Positions 22,744-26,764 of a DNA stretch of 26,764 nucleotides are shown here, one piece after another. Each line of letters begins with the position of its first letter. Position 1 is the first letter of the stretch. Source of the stretch: a virus; the IMG/VR virus record IMGVR_UViG_3300049001_000005, positions 1-26,764 of that record. One strand, written 5' to 3'. A program made the position numbers and the translations under genes. The notes beneath the pieces were generated by a model that was not told where the DNA came from, ran no database searches, and saw only the letters and a list, made by a program, of their open reading frames with translations.

Positions 22744-24404
22744 CATCGTTTCGCCCTGATACGGAGCTCATGGTCGTCGTCACAGACGCCAACGGTGCGA
22801 CGAAGACGCTTGACTCCAACGCGCGAGACCCAGCGGACAGGCCGCGGGGAATCAACTTCTCCACGAAGCTCGGCGCAGGATTCGACATCGGTGGATTTAC
22901 CCTCTCGCGCTTGATCGACCGCGACAACGTGGACATCCACCTCGCGGATGATGTGAAGCTCGTCGCAGCGAATGGCGATACCGCATACGAAGGGTTCATC
23001 GGAGAACTTCCGCGATCGATGGACACTGATGGGCACACGTTGTCCGTCAACACCGCGGGATGGATGGCACACGCTGCTGACGAGCCGTTTACGATGATCT
23101 TTGTAGATCGAGACCTATCGCGATGGGGGCCGGCGAGTCGCCAGCGAAATATCGCATGCGCTGCCGGAACCCTAGCGTTTCCCGCTACGCCGGAAGTGAT
23201 GCAGGACGAAGCCGGCTCCATCAATGGTCTGCGACTCCAGCACCAGTCGGTATGGGCGTCACCGATTCGACCTCTCGCTGAGGGATGGTATGACGCGGGG
23301 GATCGGAACTTGATCGGTCGCGTCTATTACGACTTTACGACTGTTGGTAGTGCATCTACGGCAGACGCGAACTGGGGTTTGCAATACCGCCTAACGAACA
23401 CCGATGATGCGTCGATTATTAGACAGGATTCCGGGGACGTGTGGGCTTCCGTCCCTACAGCTTCTGCGATGAGTGATATAGCGCCCGGCTCACGGTATGC
23501 GTTCATCTCGTTCTTTTATATCGCAACGCCCGGTGGCGCCGACTCCTTCAACTATGCGGTTCATGCACGCAAGCTCGCGGTGTGGGGCAACCACGGACTC
23601 AACCTGTATGGCACCGCTGAGCCCTATGGGGTGCTGGCGTCCGATGTCATCCGGTACCTCGCACGGCTGTACTGCCCGAAGCTAAACACAAATGGCGTAG
23701 AAAACACGCAGTACCCGATATCGCATCTCGTGTTTCTGGAGGACACGGCAGCTTACGACGCGTGGCTGAAAGTCAATAGCTACCACTTATGGAATCTCGC
23801 GGTATGGGAAGATCGAACGTTGTACTACTCACCCACAGACCTGACGGACTGGGACTGGGAGATCCGTCACGACGAGGTTGGTAACCAGATCGGGTTGCAG
23901 GGCGACAGCGTAGAAAACCTACGCAACGGCGTGATCGTGCAGTTTACGAACGCAGCAACGGGAACCGTCGAAAAGCTACACCCAGACGACCACACTGAAC
24001 TGCGTGACACGAGCATCGACAACCCATACAACCAGCACGGGCGAAAGAAGTACGACCCGCCGTTTGTGATCCCGTTCCCGACGTTGCAATCCGATGCATT
24101 GGAGCTCGGGCGTCTACGGCTACTTGAGGACAATCAGGCGAAAGCACCGGGTTCGTTCACGGTGCAAGGGCACATCAAGGACCGCGCAGGCAACTACCAG
24201 CCGGCGTGGAAAGTGAGAGCGGGGGACAGAATTCGTCTTACGTCGAGTGTTTCTCTCTCCGCTCGGCCTCGGCCGATCTTGGAAACGAACTACATCCACG
24301 ACTCAGCCACTGTGACCATTGGCGTGGACTCAACGCTTCGCCTACTCGAAGGCTACATCGATCGCGTGACCACGGCATTGCAAGCGGCGGGACTGGGAGG
24401 CTAG
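22740..24404 (+). CDS. Minor tail protein, probable baseplate hub component
   Basis: A 554-residue protein in the place of a hub (gp27/Tal-like) or second tail-tip protein. The start is TTG overlapping the Dit stop; no better start lies nearby. The N-terminus (PDTELMVVVTDANGATKTLDSN, FDIGGFTLSRLIDRDNVDIHLADDVKLVAANGDTAYEGFIGELPRS) is the early hub pattern of a strand pair followed by a 'D-V-L---G---Y-G-I' ring. The C-terminus (GRLRLLEDNQAKAPGSFTVQGHIKDR, WKVRAGDRIRLTSS, ILETNYIHDSATVTIGV) resembles the last hub domain. The middle (about 150-300) has jelly-roll-like strands. No hydrolase motif is visible. Confidence 0.75.
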   Translation: MTSFRPDTELMVVVTDANGATKTLDSNARDPADRPRGINFSTKLGAGFDIGGFTLSRLIDRDNVDIHLADDVKLVAANGDTAYEGFIGELPRSMDTDGHTLSVNTAGWMAHAADEPFTMIFVDRDLSRWGPASRQRNIACAAGTLAFPATPEVMQDEAGSINGLRLQHQSVWASPIRPLAEGWYDAGDRNLIGRVYYDFTTVGSASTADANWGLQYRLTNTDDASIIRQDSGDVWASVPTASAMSDIAPGSRYAFISFFYIATPGGADSFNYAVHARKLAVWGNHGLNLYGTAEPYGVLASDVIRYLARLYCPKLNTNGVENTQYPISHLVFLEDTAAYDAWLKVNSYHLWNLAVWEDRTLYYSPTDLTDWDWEIRHDEVGNQIGLQGDSVENLRNGVIVQFTNAATGTVEKLHPDDHTELRDTSIDNPYNQHGRKKYDPPFVIPFPTLQSDALELGRLRLLEDNQAKAPGSFTVQGHIKDRAGNYQPAWKVRAGDRIRLTSSVSLSARPRPILETNYIHDSATVTIGVDSTLRLLEGYIDRVTTALQAAGLGG

Positions 24405-24599
24405 ATGGCGGATACGGACATTGACGCAGCACAAGCCTCCGTTGACGAGCAGGCCCGTTGGGGCGAGACGCACGACAGTAGGGCTATCGGCCGACTCGTG
24501 ACGTGGGCGAAGCGCGCACATAATCGCGCGGACACGCTCTTGACCCGTCAGACCGCCCTAGAGGCGCGCGTGAAGGCGCTGGAGGACAGGGCGCCCTAG
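24405..24599 (+). CDS. Small coiled-coil protein closing the tail operon
   Basis: A 64-residue protein whose ATG follows the previous stop directly (TAGATG). It is mostly helical: DAAQASVDEQARWGETHDSRAIGRLVTWAKRAHNRADTLLTRQTALEARVKALEDRAP. The last third has a heptad pattern (L-T-Q-A-L-A-V-A-L). Small trimeric coiled coils of this sort may act as fibre shafts or assembly chaperones in tail tips. The terminator begins 30 bases after its stop, so it is the last gene of the structural operon. Confidence 0.65.
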   Translation: MADTDIDAAQASVDEQARWGETHDSRAIGRLVTWAKRAHNRADTLLTRQTALEARVKALEDRAP

Positions 24600-24628
24600 A
24601 CGCTGCGGTGACAGCCGTGGCTACCCAG

Positions 24629-24663
24629 GAGCGTCGTACCCGTTTGGGGTTGACGCTCTTTTT
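24629..24663 (+). terminator. Rho-independent terminator of the structural operon
   Basis: Stem GAGCGTC (24629-24635) pairs perfectly with GACGCTC (24652-24658), with an inner ACCC/GGGT stem (24638-24641, 24647-24650) and five T's (24659-24663) straight after. This is the only canonical terminator found in the plus direction. A smaller stem AGCCC/GGGCT follows at 24675-24690. A TTGACG at 24650 has no matching -10 box, so I do not propose a promoter. Confidence 0.85.
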
Positions 24664-24708
24664 GTCGGATGACGAGCCCTAGGACGGGCTTACCAAGGAG
24701 CCGGGACC

Positions 24709-24870
24709 ATGAGGACGCCTCGTGTCGTGGAAACGCACGCGCTACTCGACGCCGCACAGCGGGACTGGGGGCTTGACTGGCCCGTGGACCTTGAGGGTGA
24801 CCGCAACGCCGTGCATGAACCAACGATGTACGAATCCGCGGTCAAATATGCACACAAGCTGGTTGCATGA
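24709..24870 (+). CDS. Small protein of 53 residues, start of the downstream cassette
   Basis: ATG 24709 has a strong AAGGAG (24695-24700) eight bases upstream. The protein is acidic and soluble: RVVETHALLDAAQRDWGLDWPVDLEGD, then EPTMYESAVKYAHKLVA. It is mostly helical with two Trp. The stop overlaps the next start (ATGA), so the two are probably coupled. I do not recognise it. Confidence 0.6.
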   Translation: MRTPRVVETHALLDAAQRDWGLDWPVDLEGDRNAVHEPTMYESAVKYAHKLVA

Positions 24871-25094
24871 TGAACCGCATTTATCGCTTTCATGGAGACC
24901 CGTGCATCCGCTGTATCGATGAGCCCGTTGTGTATCGGCTGATACAGCGCGCAACACATCACGGAATGTGCTCACGTCATTGGCTGGGCGCAACGGAAAG
25001 ACAACGTCGAGACGCGATATTCATGGAAGATATCGAGGAGCGCTCCGTACTGGACGAACTGGAAGCGCTGGATCATTTGACATGGCCAATGTAG
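24867..25094 (+). CDS. Small Cys/His zinc-binding-type protein
   Basis: A 75-residue protein starting at ATG 24867 in an ATGA overlap (a second ATG follows directly). The core RFHGDPCIRCIDEPVVYRLIQRATHHGMCSRHW gives CxxC and CxxH ligand pairs 18-20 residues apart, enough for a single zinc site. The C-terminal half is acidic and helical (FMEDIEERSVLDELEALDHLTW). It resembles small phage zinc-finger proteins with unknown partners. It could bind nucleic acid or a host protein; there is no direct evidence. Confidence 0.65.
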   Translation: MMNRIYRFHGDPCIRCIDEPVVYRLIQRATHHGMCSRHWLGATERQRRDAIFMEDIEERSVLDELEALDHLTWPM

Positions 25095-25102
25095 CTAAAC
25101 AC

Positions 25103-25110
25103 GGGGGGAG
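25103..25110 (+). promoter_or_regulatory. Ribosome site fixing the start of the 25118 gene
   Basis: GGGGGGAG, seven bases before ATG 25118. The reading frame is open back to 24968, but that part lies within the preceding gene. Confidence 0.7.
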
Positions 25111-25117
25111 ACTGACT

Positions 25118-25531
25118 ATGATCCGCTACTTCGTGATTGGCGTAGTGGGAATGGCGCTCGTCGGCACCGTAGGATTCATCTGGACGTACACGGGTAGATT
25201 ACAACTCGTGCGAGCGCAGCGTTTGAGTTGCCTTCAAAGCGTCAGCGATCGTCGCTCTGACATCCTCGTGCGTGCAACGCAGGCATGGGCGACACAGCGG
25301 GTGGCGGATGATCCTTTACAGCCGTTGCGTACGCGTGAGGTTCGGAGGATCGAGGCTGCGCAGGATCGCGCGTCGGTGAGGGATCGGCTCACGCGCATTG
25401 ACACCGCGTCGGTTGAGGCGATCGTACGAAATGCTGCGGACAGTCAGATATGGCGTCTCGTGATGAGGCTTGACACGGGTCGCCGGCTTGACTGTAGTGT
25501 TGAGTACCCGGACACGAAGATATGGCCATGA
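25118..25531 (+). CDS. Single-pass membrane protein with two cysteines, possibly lysis-related
   Basis: A 137-residue protein with an N-terminal membrane helix (YFVIGVVGMALVGTVGFIWTY, residues 4-24) and a soluble tail that would face outward. The tail has Cys38 (RLSCLQSVSDR) and Cys126 (RLDCSVEYP) at its two ends, a pattern that suggests a disulphide. Between them lie basic helices (EVRRIEAAQDRASVRDRLTRI). There is no cleavable signal. The gene at 26193 has the same layout. Its place before a holin-like gene suggests a part in lysis or envelope alteration, but the family is not recognised. The end overlaps the next gene. Confidence 0.65.
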   Translation: MIRYFVIGVVGMALVGTVGFIWTYTGRLQLVRAQRLSCLQSVSDRRSDILVRATQAWATQRVADDPLQPLRTREVRRIEAAQDRASVRDRLTRIDTASVEAIVRNAADSQIWRLVMRLDTGRRLDCSVEYPDTKIWP

Positions 25532-25944
25532 CGGATGAACTCGGATCTTCCGGTGATTGGACCGCCGAAACGCTGAGGCAGCATCTTGAACTGGCGTTGA
25601 TATCAGCAGAGAAGCTAGAGGTAACGCGCATTGATGAGGTACGTAGTCTTACCGTGGCGGTACAACGTGAGATCACGATTGCGTTTGCCGCATCGGAGAA
25701 GGCGATAGAGAAACAGGAACGGAACGCCGCGGAGTGGCGCGCCGGTGCTAATGAGTGGCGCCAGCAGTCCGCAGATCGTGAACGGTCGCAAGCCGAAGAG
25801 ATGGCGCGACTTACGGCATCGTTCATACGGGTAGACACGGCGGATGCTCAGTTCGTGGGGCTGCGGGAATACATCGACTCGCAGTTCAGCGAGATTCGTA
25901 GACAGATGGCTGAACTTACGGACAAGATCGGCAAACTCGTATGA
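25522..25944 (+). CDS. Coiled-coil phage protein of the pre-lysis cassette
   Basis: A 140-residue, highly charged helical protein. The pattern ETLRQHLELALISAEKLEVTRIDEVRSLTVAVQREITIAFAASEKAIEKQERNAAEWRAGANEWRQQSADR is common in phages of high-GC hosts, usually just before lysis genes and often followed by a C-terminal membrane helix. Here that helix is absent; the next gene has one. The C-terminal part (FVGLREYIDSQFSEIRRQMAELTDKIGKLV) is a second coiled coil. ATG 25522 or 25528 may be used; the latter is in an ATGA overlap. The end overlaps the next ATG. Confidence 0.72.
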   Translation: MAMTDELGSSGDWTAETLRQHLELALISAEKLEVTRIDEVRSLTVAVQREITIAFAASEKAIEKQERNAAEWRAGANEWRQQSADRERSQAEEMARLTASFIRVDTADAQFVGLREYIDSQFSEIRRQMAELTDKIGKLV

Positions 25945-26192
25945 GTCTACTGACGGACATCGACACGATACGACGAGAGTTGCAGCGTCACGCGACGGTC
26001 ATTGAAGAGCAGGCGAAAATCATTGCAAGACAGGATGAGCAGTTGAACGGGGAACGGGGAATGAGCGCAGCGCTCAATGCGAACACCGCTGAGGTACGTG
26101 GCTTGCGTAAAGCGATGTACTGGGTGGCGGGATTGATCGTCGCGGGTAGCATTTCGATGGTGTTCGCGGCGCTACCGCTAGTAGGGCATTGA
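25941..26192 (+). CDS. Tail-anchored coiled-coil membrane protein
   Basis: An 83-residue protein with an ATGA overlap at its start. Residues 1 to about 57 form a coiled coil (DTIRRELQRHATVIEEQAKIIARQDEQL, NTAEVRGLRKAM). Residues 58-79 are a membrane helix (YWVAGLIVAGSISMVFAALPLV). This is the shape of many small phage proteins in lysis cassettes and of some class of holins with one helix. It may pair with the coiled-coil protein encoded just upstream, whose relatives carry such a helix in one chain. Confidence 0.7.
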   Translation: MSLLTDIDTIRRELQRHATVIEEQAKIIARQDEQLNGERGMSAALNANTAEVRGLRKAMYWVAGLIVAGSISMVFAALPLVGH

Positions 26193-26573
26193 ATGTTGCG
26201 AAAGTGGGCGCCTACCCTCATGGCGATAGCAGTGGTGTTATCGATGGCTGTCGCAATTTTCACTCTCGCTGCGTACTCCCATAGCGAGAAGGAGCGTCGT
26301 GCTGCCACGATGCAACGGCGCATCGGTGCTGCGGTGTCGTTTCTCGACACATGCCAGAGCGTTGAGGCGCTCAAGTCGTCCCTGTACACCACAGTGGAGA
26401 ACGGTATCCGACAGCTACCAACGCTTGAGTATTACAAGCGACGGCCCGACGAGCTCGCGACGGCGCTGAAAAGCCAGCGCTTGACGTTGCAGCGTTTCAC
26501 GCCGAGCGATTGCTACGCGCTGCCTACCGTGAAGTCCGCGGGGTTACGTCCGCCGCATCGCCCCGCAAAGTAG
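26193..26573 (+). CDS. Second single-pass membrane protein with two cysteines
   Basis: A 126-residue protein whose ATG follows the preceding stop directly. Residues 7-28 are a membrane helix (PTLMAIAVVLSMAVAIFTLAAY). A basic helical stretch follows (HSEKERRAATMQRRIGAAVSF) and then an outer domain with Cys54 (LDTCQSVEALK) and Cys107 (PSDCYALP). The layout copies that of the 25118 gene: N-terminal anchor, basic helix, early and late Cys, aromatic residue after the late Cys. The family is not recognised. The C-terminus is Pro/Arg-rich. Confidence 0.65.
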   Translation: MLRKWAPTLMAIAVVLSMAVAIFTLAAYSHSEKERRAATMQRRIGAAVSFLDTCQSVEALKSSLYTTVENGIRQLPTLEYYKRRPDELATALKSQRLTLQRFTPSDCYALPTVKSAGLRPPHRPAK

Positions 26574-26620
26574 AGTACAATGAGGTGCGCGGGGGCGCCC
26601 AACACGACGAGGAGGGCACC

Positions 26621-26764
26621 TTGCCCACGGAAGCCGCCGCACCTGTCAAGCCACCGATTCACAAACGCGAGCCAGCAGTGTTCGCGACCGCGATCGTCAC
26701 GCTACTTGGAACCGTGATGTACATCGCGCCCAGTGTCGGCATCGCATTCCCTGACAGCGTTGCG
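26621..26764 (+). CDS. Probable holin or small membrane protein, 3' end outside window
   Basis: The TTG at 26621 has a strong GAGGAGGG (26609-26616) four bases upstream, and the frame is open to the last base (48 codons). A polar leader MPTEAAAPVKPPIHKREP is followed by a hydrophobic run AVFATAIVTLLGTVMYIAPSVGIAF, probably the first membrane helix. Leader, helix and place are those of small holins in phages of high-GC hosts, which form the membrane lesions that let the endolysin out. No endolysin gene is seen in the window; it may lie just downstream. The 47 bases before the start hold no obvious promoter. Confidence 0.55.
   Translation, partial: MPTEAAAPVKPPIHKREPAVFATAIVTLLGTVMYIAPSVGIAFPDSVA

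Noticed and set aside
1-26764. CRISPR array, diversity-generating retroelement, insertion sequence or defence island
   Set aside because: No spaced direct repeats, reverse transcriptase, transposase or known defence protein is visible. The only tandem repeat is the coding array at 10216-11424.

Overview
The window is a 26.8-kb piece of the late (virion assembly) region of a tailed double-stranded DNA phage or prophage with a long non-contractile tail (siphovirus). The evidence is the canonical gene order: large terminase, portal, HK97-type prohead protease, HK97-fold major capsid proteins, head-tail connector genes, major tail protein, overlapping tail-assembly chaperone frames, a long tape measure protein, Dit-like and baseplate-hub-like tail-tip proteins, then small membrane proteins and the start of a holin-like gene. 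GC content is high, GTG and TTG starts are common and genes are tightly packed with ATGA, TAATG or TAGTG overlaps. This fits a phage of a high-GC bacterium, most likely an actinobacterium. No host gene, integrase, attachment site or confident tRNA is visible, so neither host nor lifestyle can be fixed.

Layout. 1-4660: terminase large subunit (cut at the left edge), a small membrane protein, portal, prohead protease and a first major-capsid-like protein without a delta domain. 4661-6435: an untranslated gap with two small hairpins, then a second, longer capsid paralogue with an N-terminal charged delta-like region. 6436-7063: a strong hairpin and a free-standing HNH endonuclease. 7111-12533: an island of beta-rich, Ala/Thr/Gly-rich proteins between capsid and connector genes. 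It includes a minus-strand gene, a small HTH protein and a 471-residue protein built of twenty 20-22-residue repeats. 12537-16312: connector and neck genes, a second HNH-type protein, the major tail protein and a gp10-like protein. 16348-24599: tail chaperone G and its -1 extension, a tape measure with two embedded cell-wall hydrolase domains (M15-type peptidase and lysozyme-like), two tail-tip proteins and a short coiled-coil protein. A Rho-independent terminator follows at 24629-24663. 24709-26764: a cassette of small proteins (a Cys/His-motif protein, two single-pass membrane proteins with two cysteines each, coiled-coil proteins) leading to a probable holin cut by the right edge.

As a unit, the genes package DNA (terminase, portal), build and mature a head (protease, two capsid paralogues), join it to a tail (adaptor, terminator, gp10-like), build the tail (chaperones, tube, tape measure, tip) and probably release progeny (the last membrane genes). 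The most unusual points are the two divergent capsid paralogues, the head-proximal island of fibre- or decoration-like genes, an imperfect inverted repeat around the only minus-strand gene, and the two hydrolase domains within one tape measure.
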